Source: Streptomyces resistomycificus
Lineage (GTDB): Bacteria > Actinomycetota > Actinomycetes > Streptomycetales > Streptomycetaceae
Direction of reading: 5' to 3'
NCBI RefSeq assembly: GCF_001514265.1
Contig: NZ_KQ948991.1
Coordinates: forward strand, 539,812 to 603,811
Length of the DNA stretch: 64,000 nucleotides
Below are positions 43,324-52,287 of this stretch, piece by piece (the stretch's first letter is position 1; the number at the start of each line of letters is the position of its first letter). Below the pieces are notes generated by a model. That model ran no database searches. It had not been told where the DNA came from and saw nothing but the letters and a program-made list of their open reading frames with translations. The translations under genes were made by a program, and so were the position numbers.

Positions 43324-43739
43324 GGCGAGCCGATAGTAGGGCTCATGCGGTGGGGTAGGGCGGACGCATATGCACGCGTTGACAGGCACGTTTCTGCAAG
43401 GCTGGCAGGGGTCAAATGCCTTGGAAAGCAAGGCACTTGACCCATTGAATGTTTGGACGTGACTTGTCGACCCGTGCAAGCCTGTCGAGTGGTCCATGTT
43501 TCGAAGAGGTCTCAACTCACCTCTACGAGGGATGCGCGCTACGGCGTGAGCCACCGGCGCATAGATATATGTGACCGCGCCCCTTGATTCGTGCGCCTTC
43601 GTGTCGTGATGCCCCTGATGCCGGTGTGACGGATGAGGTGCGTTCCGACCTGTACGCAGGCGCGCGGAATCCTCATAGGGTGAGGAGTATTGGATGCCGG
43701 CGGTGGTGATGGCCGCCGGTGGTCGCGAGGAGGACTGCG
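43324..43739. other. Intergenic region between the LacI gene and the aminotransferase gene
   Basis: 416 bp with lower GC than its surroundings and no coding frame. It contains a long hairpin (43409-43443), an AT patch ATAGATATATG near 43561, and GCGAGGAGG before 43740, the ribosome binding site of the next gene. Confidence 0.5.
43409..43443. promoter_or_regulatory. 35-bp inverted repeat upstream of the LacI gene
   Basis: Arms GGGTCAAATGCCTTG and CAAGGCACTTGACCC pair over 14 of 15 positions with a GAAAG loop. It lies 86 bp upstream of the LacI-type start. It may be an operator, an attenuator in the leader or a terminator; its position gives no decision. Confidence 0.55.
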
Positions 43740-44819
43740 GTGAGCGAGACGAGCCCCAAGCTGCGCGCCGAGCTGGAGGGGATCCCCACCTACAAGCCGG
43801 GCAAGCCCGCGGCGGCCGGTGGCCCGGTGGCCTACAAGCTGTCCTCCAACGAGAACCCCTATCCGCCGCTGCCCGGCGTGATGGAGACCGTGGCGGCCGC
43901 GGCCTCGTCGTTCAACCGCTACCCGGACATGGCGTGCACGGGTCTGATGAACGAGCTGTCCGAGCGGTTCGCCGTCCCGCTCTCCGACCTGGCCACCGGC
44001 ACCGGCTCGGTCGGCGTGGCCCAGCAGCTGGTCCAGGCGACCTCGGGCCCCGGCGACGAGGTGATCTATGCCTGGCGGTCCTTCGAGGCGTACCCGATCA
44101 TCACGCGGATCAGCGGTGCGAAGGCGGTGCAGGTGCCGCTGACGCCGGGCGACGTGCACGACCTGGACGCCATGGCGGACGCGATCACCGACCGGACCCG
44201 ACTGATTTTCGTCTGCAATCCCAACAACCCGACCGGCACGGTGGTGCGGCGGGCCGAGCTGGAGCGCTTCCTCGACCGGGTGCCGAGCGATGTGCTGGTC
44301 GTGCTCGACGAGGCCTACCGCGAGTTCATCCGTGACGTCGAGGTGCCGGACGGCGTGGAGCTGTACCGCGAGCGTCCGAACGTCTGTGTGCTGCGTACCT
44401 TCTCCAAGGCGTACGGCCTCGCCGGGCTGCGGGTCGGCTTCGCGATCGCTCACGAGCCGGTGGCCGCGGCTCTGCGCAAGACGGCTGTCCCCTTCGGTGT
44501 GAGCCAACTCGCACAGGACGCCGCGGTCGTCTCGCTGCGGGCCGAGGACGAGCTGATCGGCCGGGTCGGCTCGCTGGTGTGCGAGCGCACTCGCGTGGTC
44601 GACGCCCTGCGCGCCCAGGGCTGGACGGTGCCGGAGACCCAGGCCAACTTCGTGTGGCTGCGGCTGGGGGAGCGCACGGTCGCCTTCGCCCAGGCCTGTG
44701 AGCAGGCGGGTGTGGTGATCCGGCCGTTCCCTGGTGAGGGTGTGCGGGTCACGGTCGGAGAGACCGAGGCGAACGACATCTTCCTGAAGGCGGCGGAGGG
44801 GTTCCGCAAGGAGCTGTAG
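43740..44819 (+). CDS. Histidinol-phosphate/aromatic aminotransferase family protein
   Basis: 359 residues from GTG 43740 with GCGAGGAGG upstream. Fold type I PLP enzyme: YKLSSNENPYPPLPGV, LIFVCNPNNPTGTVV, VVLDEAYREFI, and the PLP lysine in RTFSKAYGLAGLRVGFAIA near residue 222. It is annotated in many actinobacteria as HisC or as phenylalanine/aromatic aminotransferase (the Pat branch). Since the histidine operon of Streptomyces lies elsewhere, an aromatic amino acid or secondary role is likely. Ends before a terminator. Confidence 0.88.
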   Translation: MSETSPKLRAELEGIPTYKPGKPAAAGGPVAYKLSSNENPYPPLPGVMETVAAAASSFNRYPDMACTGLMNELSERFAVPLSDLATGTGSVGVAQQLVQATSGPGDEVIYAWRSFEAYPIITRISGAKAVQVPLTPGDVHDLDAMADAITDRTRLIFVCNPNNPTGTVVRRAELERFLDRVPSDVLVVLDEAYREFIRDVEVPDGVELYRERPNVCVLRTFSKAYGLAGLRVGFAIAHEPVAAALRKTAVPFGVSQLAQDAAVVSLRAEDELIGRVGSLVCERTRVVDALRAQGWTVPETQANFVWLRLGERTVAFAQACEQAGVVIRPFPGEGVRVTVGETEANDIFLKAAEGFRKEL

Positions 44820-44857
44820 CGCGTTCGCGCCGCTGTTTCGGCTGGTCAGAGACGGTC

Positions 44858-44891
44858 AGGGGGGTTCCCGCGCGATAGGCGGGACCCCCCT
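44858..44891 (+). terminator. Terminator of the aminotransferase gene
   Basis: Arms AGGGGGGTTCCCGC and GCGGGACCCCCCT pair with one bulged T and a 7-nt loop, 39 bp after the stop and before the cydA promoter region. Confidence 0.8.
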
Positions 44892-44930
44892 CGCATGTTG
44901 AGGAAACGGTGCTGCATAATTGCTTGTGAA

Positions 44931-44946
44931 TGTGAACGCTTTCACA
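44931..44946. promoter_or_regulatory. Rex operator (ROP) of cydABDC
   Basis: TGTGAACGCTTTCACA matches the Streptomyces Rex operator TGTGAACNNNTTCACA exactly. It is embedded in a wider TTGTGAA...TTTCACAA. Rex represses when NADH/NAD+ is low and releases DNA when oxygen is short, and cydABCD is a known Rex target in S. coelicolor. The site lies 24 bp upstream of the cydA start, next to a likely -10 (CATAAT, 44915-44920). Confidence 0.92.
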
Positions 44947-44970
44947 AGCGTGTGAGTTAGGAGCGGCAAC

Positions 44971-46476
44971 GTGGACCTGGCTTTGGCGCCGGAGACCCTG
45001 GCGCGCTGGCAGTTCGGCATCACGACGGTCTACCACTTCCTGTTCGTCCCCCTGACGATCTCTCTGGCCGCCCTCACGGCCGGACTGCAGACGGCGTGGG
45101 TGCGTACGGAGAAGGAGAAGTACCTCCAGGCGACCAAGTTCTGGGGCAAGCTCTTCCTGATCAACATCGCGATGGGCGTGGTCACCGGCATCGTGCAGGA
45201 GTTCCAGTTCGGCATGAACTGGTCCGACTACTCGCGGTTCGTCGGTGACGTCTTCGGAGCCCCGCTCGCGTTCGAAGCGCTGATCGCCTTCTTCTTCGAG
45301 TCGACCTTCATCGGTCTGTGGATCTTCGGCTGGGACAAACTCCCCAAGAAGATCCACCTCGCCTGTATATGGATGGTCTCGATCGGCACCCTGTTGTCGG
45401 CGTACTTCATCCTCGCGGCCAACTCGTGGATGCAGCACCCCGTCGGCTACCGGATCAACGAGGCGAAGGGCCGCGCCGAGCTCACCGACTTCTGGCGGGT
45501 CCTGACCCAGAACACCGCGCTCAACCAGGTCTTCCACAGCTTCTCGGCGGCCTTCCTGACCGGTGGCGCCTTCATGGTGGGCATCGCCGCCTTCCACCTG
45601 ATGCGCAAGAGGCACATTCCGGTGATGCGGACGTCGCTGCGGCTGGGCCTGGTCACCCTCGCGGTCGGCGGCATGTTCACCGCCATCAGCGGCGACACTC
45701 TCGGCAAGGTCATGTACGAGCAGCAGCCGATGAAGATGGCCGCGGCCGAGGCGCTGTGGGACGGCGAGAAGCCGGCGCCCTTCTCCGTGTTCGCGTACGG
45801 GGATGTCGACGAGGGGCACAACAAGGTCGCCCTGGAGATTCCCGGGCTCCTGTCCTTCCTCGCCCACAGCGACTTCGACTCGTACGTGCCCGGGATCAAC
45901 GACACCAACAAGGCGGAGCAGGAGAAGTTCGGCCCCGGTGACTACAAGCCCATCGTCCCCGTCGCCTACTGGGGCTTCCGCTGGATGATCGGCTTCGGCA
46001 TGGCGTCCCTCTCCCTCGGTCTGCTGGGACTGTGGCTCACGCGGAAGAAGTTCCTGCTCCCGGCCGCACTGCGGACCGGGGAGGACGAGGTGCCGCACCT
46101 GGTGCTGCTGAAGAAGCCGCTCGGGTCGCGACTCACCCGGCTGTACTGGCTCGCGGCGCTCTGGACGATGGCGTTCCCGCTGATCGCCAACTCCTGGGGC
46201 TGGATCTTCACCGAGATGGGCCGGCAGCCGTGGGTCGTCTACGGCGTGATGCAGACCCGGGACGCGGTGTCGCCGGGCGTCTCCCAGACCGAGATCATCA
46301 TCTCGATGGTCACGTTCACCACGCTGTACGCCATCCTCGCCGTCGTCGAGGTCAAGCTGCTGGCGAAGTACGTCAAGGCCGGCCCGCCCGAGCTCACCGA
46401 GGCCGATCTCAACCCGCCCACGAAGATCGGCGGCGACTCCCGTGACGCCGACAAGCCGATGGCCTTCTCCTACTAG
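44971..46476 (+). CDS. cydA: Cytochrome bd ubiquinol oxidase subunit I
   Basis: 501 residues from GTG 44971 with AGGAGC upstream. High-affinity terminal oxidase that reduces O2 to water with quinol electrons. Conserved sections: LARWQFGITTVYHFLFVPLTI (haem-ligand His in the first helix), FQFGMNWSDYSRFVGDVFGAPLAFEALIAFFFESTF, and the late GRQPWVVYGVMQTRDAVSPGVS. The Q-loop region is of the short type common in actinobacteria. First gene of the Rex-controlled cyd cluster; cydB starts 19 bp after its stop. Confidence 0.96.
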   Translation: MDLALAPETLARWQFGITTVYHFLFVPLTISLAALTAGLQTAWVRTEKEKYLQATKFWGKLFLINIAMGVVTGIVQEFQFGMNWSDYSRFVGDVFGAPLAFEALIAFFFESTFIGLWIFGWDKLPKKIHLACIWMVSIGTLLSAYFILAANSWMQHPVGYRINEAKGRAELTDFWRVLTQNTALNQVFHSFSAAFLTGGAFMVGIAAFHLMRKRHIPVMRTSLRLGLVTLAVGGMFTAISGDTLGKVMYEQQPMKMAAAEALWDGEKPAPFSVFAYGDVDEGHNKVALEIPGLLSFLAHSDFDSYVPGINDTNKAEQEKFGPGDYKPIVPVAYWGFRWMIGFGMASLSLGLLGLWLTRKKFLLPAALRTGEDEVPHLVLLKKPLGSRLTRLYWLAALWTMAFPLIANSWGWIFTEMGRQPWVVYGVMQTRDAVSPGVSQTEIIISMVTFTTLYAILAVVEVKLLAKYVKAGPPELTEADLNPPTKIGGDSRDADKPMAFSY

Positions 46477-46495
46477 GCCGAGGGAGCTGTTAGTC

Positions 46496-47503
46496 ATGGA
46501 ACTTCACGACGTCTGGTTCGTGCTCATCGCCGTTCTGTGGACGGGCTACTTCTTCCTGGAGGGCTTCGACTTCGGGGTCGGCATCCTCACCAAGCTGCTG
46601 GCTCGCGACCGGCCCGAGAAGCGGGTGCTGATCAACACCATCGGTCCCGTCTGGGACGGCAACGAGGTGTGGCTGCTCTCAGCCGGAGGTGCGACCTTCG
46701 CCGCCTTCCCCGAGTGGTACGCCACGCTCTTCTCGGGCTTCTACCTGCCTCTGCTGCTCATCCTGGTCTGCCTGATCGTCCGAGGTGTCGCCTTCGAGTA
46801 CCGGGTGAAGCGGCCCGAGGAGAATTGGCAGCGCAACTGGGAGCACGCGATCTTCTGGACCTCGCTGCTGCCGGCGTTCCTGTGGGGCGTGGCCTTCGGC
46901 AACATCGTGCACGGGGTGAAGATCGACCGGAACTTCGAGTACGTCGGCACCCTGTGGGACCTGTTCAACCCCTACGCGCTGCTCGGCGGGCTGGTGACGC
47001 TGACGCTGTTCACCTTCCACGGCGCGGTGTTCACGGCGCTCAAGACCGTGGGAGACATCCGGGAGCGGGCGCGGAAGCTGGCGTCGGGTGTCGGTCTGGT
47101 TGCCGCGGTGCTGGCGCTGCTCTTCCTGCTGTGGACGCAGGTCGACAGCGGTGACGGAAAGAGCCTGGTCGCGCTAGTCGTGGCGGTCGCGGCACTGGTC
47201 GCGGCGCTGGTCGCCAACCAGGCCGGGCGTGAGGGATGGTCGTTCGCGCTGTCCGGAGTCACCATCGTGGCCGCCGTGGCGATGCTTTTCCTGACGCTCT
47301 TCCCGAACGTCATGCCCTCCTCGCTCAACGAGAACTGGAGCCTCACGGTCACCAACGCCTCGTCGAGCCCCTACACCCTGCGGATCATGACGTGGTGCGC
47401 GGCGATCGCCACGCCGCTCGTCATGCTCTACCAGGGGTGGACCTACTGGGTGTTCCGCAAGCGGATCGGTACGCAGCACCTCGCTGCCGACGCCGCTCAC
47501 TGA
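46496..47503 (+). CDS. cydB: Cytochrome bd ubiquinol oxidase subunit II
   Basis: 335 residues from ATG 46496 (MELHDVWFVLIAVLWTGYFFLEGFDFGVGIL). About nine hydrophobic segments with the CydB pattern INTIGPVWDGNEVWLLSAGGATFAAFPEWYATLFSGFY. It is the partner of CydA and lacks haem ligands of its own. The frame reaches back to 46442, but that part overlaps cydA and has no ribosome binding site. It is followed by two parS sites and cydDC. Confidence 0.95.
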   Translation: MELHDVWFVLIAVLWTGYFFLEGFDFGVGILTKLLARDRPEKRVLINTIGPVWDGNEVWLLSAGGATFAAFPEWYATLFSGFYLPLLLILVCLIVRGVAFEYRVKRPEENWQRNWEHAIFWTSLLPAFLWGVAFGNIVHGVKIDRNFEYVGTLWDLFNPYALLGGLVTLTLFTFHGAVFTALKTVGDIRERARKLASGVGLVAAVLALLFLLWTQVDSGDGKSLVALVVAVAALVAALVANQAGREGWSFALSGVTIVAAVAMLFLTLFPNVMPSSLNENWSLTVTNASSSPYTLRIMTWCAAIATPLVMLYQGWTYWVFRKRIGTQHLAADAAH

Positions 47504-47539
47504 GTCCGCGTGGGGGTGTGCTTCACCATGGTTTCGCGA

Positions 47540-47555
47540 TGTTTCACGTGAAACA
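47540..47555. other. parS centromere-like site
   Basis: Perfect TGTTTCACGTGAAACA in the 82-bp gap between cydB and cydDC. Its centre is 47 bp from the following site. Confidence 0.9.
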
Positions 47556-47585
47556 CGGTGAAAAGCACCCCCAGGGCCGAAGGGC

Positions 47586-50500
47586 ATGTTTCACGTGAAA
47601 CCGATCGATCCGCGTCTCCTCCGGTACGCCCGCGCCACCCGGCTCTTCCTGGTGGCGGTCGTCGGCCTGGGGGCCGTCGGTGCGGGACTGGTCATCGCAC
47701 AGGCGATGCTCATCGCCGAGGTCGTGGTGGGCGCCTTCCAGCACGGCATGGCCGTTCCCGAACTCCGGACTCCCCTACTGCTGTTGGCGGCCGTCGCCCT
47801 CGGCCGCGCACTCGTCTCGTGGCTCACCGAGCTCGCCGCGCATCGGGCGAGCGCCGCGGTGAAGTCGGAGCTGCGTGGGCGGTTGCTGGACCGGGCTGTC
47901 GCGCTGGGACCCGGGTGGCTGAGCGGGCAGCGGACGGGATCGCTGGTCGCTCTCGCCACGCGAGGCGTCGACGCGCTCGACGACTACTTCTCGCGCTATC
48001 TCCCCCAGTTGGGGCTCGCGGTGGTCGTACCGGTGGCCGTGCTGGCGCGGATCGTCACCGAGGACTGGGTCTCGGCGGCCATCATCGTCGGCACCCTGCC
48101 GCTCATCCCGGTCTTCATGATGCTGATCGGCTGGGCCACCCAGTCCCGGATGGACCGTCAGTGGCAGCTGCTGTCCCGGCTGTCCGGGCATTTCCTGGAC
48201 GTGGTCGCCGGCCTGCCGACCCTGAAGGTGTTCGGACGGGCCAAGGCGCAGGCCGACTCGATCCGTCGCATCACCGGCGAGTACCGGCAGGCGACCATGC
48301 GGACCCTGCGGATCGCGTTCATCTCCTCCTTCGCGCTGGAACTGCTCGCGACGCTCTCGGTGGCTCTTGTCGCCGTCACGATCGGCATGAGGCTGGTCCA
48401 TGGCGACATGGACCTGTACATCGGCCTGGTCATCCTCGTGCTGGCGCCGGAGGCGTATCTGCCGCTGCGCCAGGTCGGGGCCCAGTACCACGCGGCGGCG
48501 GAGGGGCTCGCGGCCGCCGAGGAGATCTTCTCGGTGCTGGAGACGCCGGTGCCGCAAGCGGGTTCCGCGCCTGTGTCGACAGGGCCCCTGTCCTTCGAGG
48601 GCGTCACGGTCCGCTTCGCCGAACGGTCGGGGGACGCCGTGTCGGACGTGTCGTTCACTGTCGAACCCGGGGAGACGGTCGCGCTGGTGGGGCCGAGCGG
48701 CGCCGGCAAGTCGACGCTGCTGAACGTACTCCTGGGCTTTGTGCGGCCGAGTGAGGGGCGCGTCCTGGCCGGGGGAGTCGATCTCGCCGAGGCCGACCTG
48801 GAGCAGTGGCGGGCACGGATCGCGTGGGTGCCGCAACGGCCACACCTGTTCGCCGGGACGATCGCCGAGAACGTACGCCTCTCCCGGCCCGACGCCGACG
48901 ACCCCGCCGTACGCCGGGCTTTGGACGACGCGGGCGCGCTGGAGTTCGTGGACGCGCTGCCGCAGGGCGCCGACACCGCTCTGGGTGAGGACGGGGCCGG
49001 GCTGTCCGCCGGACAGCGGCAGCGGCTCGCGCTGGCCCGGGCGTTTCTCGCCGACCGGCCCGTGCTGCTGCTCGACGAGCCGACGGCTGCGCTCGACGGC
49101 TCGACGGAGGCCGAGGTCGTGGAGGCCGTACGGCGGCTGGCGGTGGGCCGGACCGTTCTGCTGGTCGTGCACCGGCCGGCCCTGCTGTCGGTGGCGGACC
49201 GGGTGGTACGGCTCGCGGAACCGGTGTCTCCCGGTCGCCCGGAGACGGTTCCTGGGACAGCCGAGGTCCACTCGGCCGAGGCCGCGGAGGTGGTGACACC
49301 TGCGGCCTCCGACGCCTCCGACGCCTCCGCGGCGATGGTGACGGGCACGGACGGGCGTGGCGTTCTCGCCCGGGTCCGGGCCATGTCGGGAGCCCGGCGC
49401 GGGCGGCTCGTCCTCGCCCTGGTGCTCGGCAGCCTGGCGCTCGGCAGTGCCGTGGGGCTCATGGCGACCTCCGGGTGGCTCATCTCACGGGCCTCGCAGC
49501 AGCCGCCCGTGCTCTATCTGATGGTGGCCGTGACGGCGACACGGGCCTTCGGGATCGGTCGGGCCGTCTTCCGGTACGCGGAGCGGTTGGTGTCGCACGA
49601 CGCCGTGCTGCGGATGCTGGCCGACACCCGGGTCGCCGTGTACCGGCGCCTGGAGCGGCTGGCGCCTGCCGGGCTCCGGCAGACCCGCCGGGGTGACCTG
49701 CTGTCGCGACTGGTCGCCGACGTGGACGCCCTTCAGGACTACTGGCTGCGCTGGCTGCTGCCCGCCGGCGCCGCCACGGTCGTGTCCGCCGTGTCCGTGG
49801 GCTTCACGGCCTGGCTGCTGCCCGAGGCAGGCGCCGTACTCGCCGCAGGGTTGCTTGCGGCCGGGGCGGGGGTGCCGCTGCTCACCGGCGCGGTGGCCCG
49901 GCGGGCCGAACGCCGGCTGGCCCCGGCCCGAGGAGCGCTGGCCACGCGGGTCACCGATCTGCTCACCGGCACCGCCGAGCTCACCGTCGCCGGTGCCCTG
50001 CCCGGACGTACCGCACAGGCGCGGCGGGCCGACGGTGTGCTCACCCGGATCGCCTCGCGTGCCGCCACGGCCACCGCACTCGGCGACGGACTCGTCGCGC
50101 TGGTGTGCGGCCTGACCGTCGCCGCCACCGCACTGGTGGGTGTTCAGGCCGTTGCCGACGGCAGGCTGGGCGGCGTGGTGATGGCCGTCGTCGTCCTCAC
50201 CCCGCTGGCCGCGTTCGAGGCCGTCCTCGGCCTGCCGCTCGCCGTGCAGTACCGGCAGCGGGTGCGCAGGAGCGCGGAGCGCGTGTACGAAGTGCTGGAC
50301 GCGCCCGAGCCGGTGGCGGAACCGGAGCGACCCCGGCAGGCGCCCGCGTCCCCGTTCCCGGTTGTGGTCAGGGGGCTCGCGGCCCGGCACGCCGGGCAGG
50401 ACCGCGACGCGCTGGGCGGGCTGGACCTGACGCTGGAAGAGGGCCGCCGGATCGCCGTGGTCGGGCCGTCCGGGTCCGGCAAGTCGACACTCGCGCAGGT

Positions 50501-51104
50501 GCTGCTGCGCTTCCTGGACGCGGACGCGGGTGCGTACACGCTGGCGGGCGTGGACGCGTACGCGCTGGCCGGCGACGACGTCCGGCGGCTGGTCGGCCTG
50601 TGCGCACAGGACGCCCACCTCTTCGACAGCTCGGTGCGCGAGAACCTTCTGCTCGCCAGGAGGGACGCCACCGAGGACGACCTGCGTGACGCGTTGCGGC
50701 GGGCCCGGCTGCTCGACTGGGCCGACGGACTGCCCGACGGGTTCGACACGCTGGTCGGCGAGCACGGGGCGCGGCTGTCCGGCGGACAGCGGCAGAGGCT
50801 CGCACTGGCGCGGGCGTTGCTGGCCGACTTCCCCGTGCTCGTCCTCGACGAGCCCGCCGAACACCTGGACCTGGCGACGGCGGACGCTCTCACCGCGGAC
50901 CTGCTGGCCGCCACCGAGGGCCGTACGACGCTGCTCATCACCCACCGGCTGGCCGGCCTGGAAGCGGTGGACGAGGTCGTCGTCCTGGACGCGGGGCGGG
51001 TGGTCCAGCGGGGTACGTATGCGGAGCTGGCCGCCGTGGAGGGGCCGTTGCGCGGGATGGTGGCTCGGGAGCAGGAGGCGGACCTGTTGGTGGGGGCGCG
51101 GTAG
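47586..51104 (+). CDS. cydDC: Fused CydDC thiol/haem ABC exporter required for cytochrome bd assembly
   Basis: 1172 residues, two complete ABC half-transporters in one chain: six-helix domain (~1-310), ATPase with Walker A GPSGAGKST near 369 and LSAGQRQRLALARAF near 472, then a second membrane domain (~600-890) and ATPase with GPSGSGKST near 961 and LSGGQRQRLALARALL near 1065. In most bacteria cydD and cydC are separate; the fusion is known in Streptomyces. It exports thiols/haem needed to mature cytochrome bd. The start is unusual: ATG 47586 opens a parS site, translated as MFHVKP. GTG 47595, inside the same parS, is better spaced from GAAGGG and may be the true start. Confidence 0.94.
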   Translation: MFHVKPIDPRLLRYARATRLFLVAVVGLGAVGAGLVIAQAMLIAEVVVGAFQHGMAVPELRTPLLLLAAVALGRALVSWLTELAAHRASAAVKSELRGRLLDRAVALGPGWLSGQRTGSLVALATRGVDALDDYFSRYLPQLGLAVVVPVAVLARIVTEDWVSAAIIVGTLPLIPVFMMLIGWATQSRMDRQWQLLSRLSGHFLDVVAGLPTLKVFGRAKAQADSIRRITGEYRQATMRTLRIAFISSFALELLATLSVALVAVTIGMRLVHGDMDLYIGLVILVLAPEAYLPLRQVGAQYHAAAEGLAAAEEIFSVLETPVPQAGSAPVSTGPLSFEGVTVRFAERSGDAVSDVSFTVEPGETVALVGPSGAGKSTLLNVLLGFVRPSEGRVLAGGVDLAEADLEQWRARIAWVPQRPHLFAGTIAENVRLSRPDADDPAVRRALDDAGALEFVDALPQGADTALGEDGAGLSAGQRQRLALARAFLADRPVLLLDEPTAALDGSTEAEVVEAVRRLAVGRTVLLVVHRPALLSVADRVVRLAEPVSPGRPETVPGTAEVHSAEAAEVVTPAASDASDASAAMVTGTDGRGVLARVRAMSGARRGRLVLALVLGSLALGSAVGLMATSGWLISRASQQPPVLYLMVAVTATRAFGIGRAVFRYAERLVSHDAVLRMLADTRVAVYRRLERLAPAGLRQTRRGDLLSRLVADVDALQDYWLRWLLPAGAATVVSAVSVGFTAWLLPEAGAVLAAGLLAAGAGVPLLTGAVARRAERRLAPARGALATRVTDLLTGTAELTVAGALPGRTAQARRADGVLTRIASRAATATALGDGLVALVCGLTVAATALVGVQAVADGRLGGVVMAVVVLTPLAAFEAVLGLPLAVQYRQRVRRSAERVYEVLDAPEPVAEPERPRQAPASPFPVVVRGLAARHAGQDRDALGGLDLTLEEGRRIAVVGPSGSGKSTLAQVLLRFLDADAGAYTLAGVDAYALAGDDVRRLVGLCAQDAHLFDSSVRENLLLARRDATEDDLRDALRRARLLDWADGLPDGFDTLVGEHGARLSGGQRQRLALARALLADFPVLVLDEPAEHLDLATADALTADLLAATEGRTTLLITHRLAGLEAVDEVVVLDAGRVVQRGTYAELAAVEGPLRGMVAREQEADLLVGAR
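47587..47602. other. parS site overlapping the cydDC start codon
   Basis: The core GTTTCACGTGAAAC is perfect at 47588-47601 (right flank C instead of A). It is coding sequence or overlaps the initiation region of cydDC. It forms a doublet with 47540-47555. Confidence 0.88.
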
Positions 51105-51201
51105 GCAGCCGGCGCCGTATTAGCCCATCCGCGCCAACGCGTCCCCCAAGCGCACGACTTGAACAGGACCGGAGCCGCCTGTTCGGGTCAGGATCGCTGA
51201 C

Positions 51202-52272
51202 ATGCGCTCACTTCGCCGTCCCCGGCTGCTCGTTCCGGCGCTGCTGTGCGCGCTCGCCGTACTCGCGGCCCGTCCCCCGGGGGCCTCCGACGCCGCTGCG
51301 GACGGCGACTCGCACGGCGCTGCCGACGCCGGGATCAGCGCACAGGTGGCCCGGCTGTACGAGGACGCGGCCGTGGCGACGCAGCGGTACGAGGCGGGTC
51401 GCCAGGAGGCCGAGGTGCAGCGGGCGCAGGCCGAGCGTTTCGAAGCGCTGCTGGACCGGGAGCGCCAGGGGATCGCCGTGCTCCACGAGGACCTGGGCCG
51501 TATCGCCCGCGCCCAGTACCGCAGTGGTGGCGGCCTGCCGATCACCGCGCAGATGATCCTGGCGGACGATCCGGACAATCTGATGCGTGGTCAGCGGGCC
51601 GTCTGGCGGGCGGATCTGGCCGTCAACAACGCGATCGACAAGAGCCGCCGGGCCGAGGCACGGCTCGCCGCGGACGAGAAGAAGGCCGCGGCGGCCTGGC
51701 GGGAGCTGGACCGGCACGCCACCGAACTCGCCGACCTGAAGCGGGACATCGAGGCGAAGCTGGAACAGGCGCGGTGGCAGTTGCAGGGCCAGGCCGATGC
51801 CTCCGTCGCGGCGGGTTCGTGCCGGGGTGCCGTCCGGCTGGACCAGGCGGATGCCGACGTGACCAGCGGCTGGATCGCACCGGTGAAGTCGTACGAGCTG
51901 TCGGCGGCCTTCGGCAGCGGCGGTGCGCGGTGGGCGAATCGCCACACCGGACAGGACTTCGCGGTACCGATCGGCACGCCGGTGCGGGCGGTGGGTGCGG
52001 GACGGGTGGTGAAGGTGTCGTGCGGGGGCCCCTTCGGTATCGAGGTGGTGCTCCGGCACGCGGGCGGCTACTACACGCAGTACGCCCACCTCGCCGCCGC
52101 CGCCGTCGACCAGGGGGAGTCGGTGAGCGCCGGACACTGGATCGGGCAGTCCGGCACCTCCGGCAACTCCACCGGCCCGCACCTGCACTTCGAGGTGCGG
52201 GTCACGCCGGAGACGGGCTCGGCGGTGGACCCGGTGCCGTGGCTGGCGGCGCGGGGTGTCCCGCTGGAATAG
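51202..52272 (+). CDS. Secreted M23 (LytM) family peptidase with coiled coil
   Basis: 356 residues. A signal peptide (RRPRLLVPALLCALAVLAARPPGASDA) is followed by a long helical coiled coil, residues ~45-205 (RYEAGRQEAEVQRAQAERFEALLDRERQ, KKAAAAWRELDRHATELADLKRDIEAKLEQA). The C-terminal LytM domain has NRHTGQDFAVPIGTPVRAVGAGRVV (first zinc His and Asp) and STGPHLHFEVRV (HxH). The architecture matches EnvC/RipA-like amidase activators or endopeptidases of cell-wall division. The zinc ligands look complete, so it may be catalytic. Confidence 0.88.
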   Translation: MRSLRRPRLLVPALLCALAVLAARPPGASDAAADGDSHGAADAGISAQVARLYEDAAVATQRYEAGRQEAEVQRAQAERFEALLDRERQGIAVLHEDLGRIARAQYRSGGGLPITAQMILADDPDNLMRGQRAVWRADLAVNNAIDKSRRAEARLAADEKKAAAAWRELDRHATELADLKRDIEAKLEQARWQLQGQADASVAAGSCRGAVRLDQADADVTSGWIAPVKSYELSAAFGSGGARWANRHTGQDFAVPIGTPVRAVGAGRVVKVSCGGPFGIEVVLRHAGGYYTQYAHLAAAAVDQGESVSAGHWIGQSGTSGNSTGPHLHFEVRVTPETGSAVDPVPWLAARGVPLE

Positions 52273-52287
52273 CGCCGCCCGGCGGTG

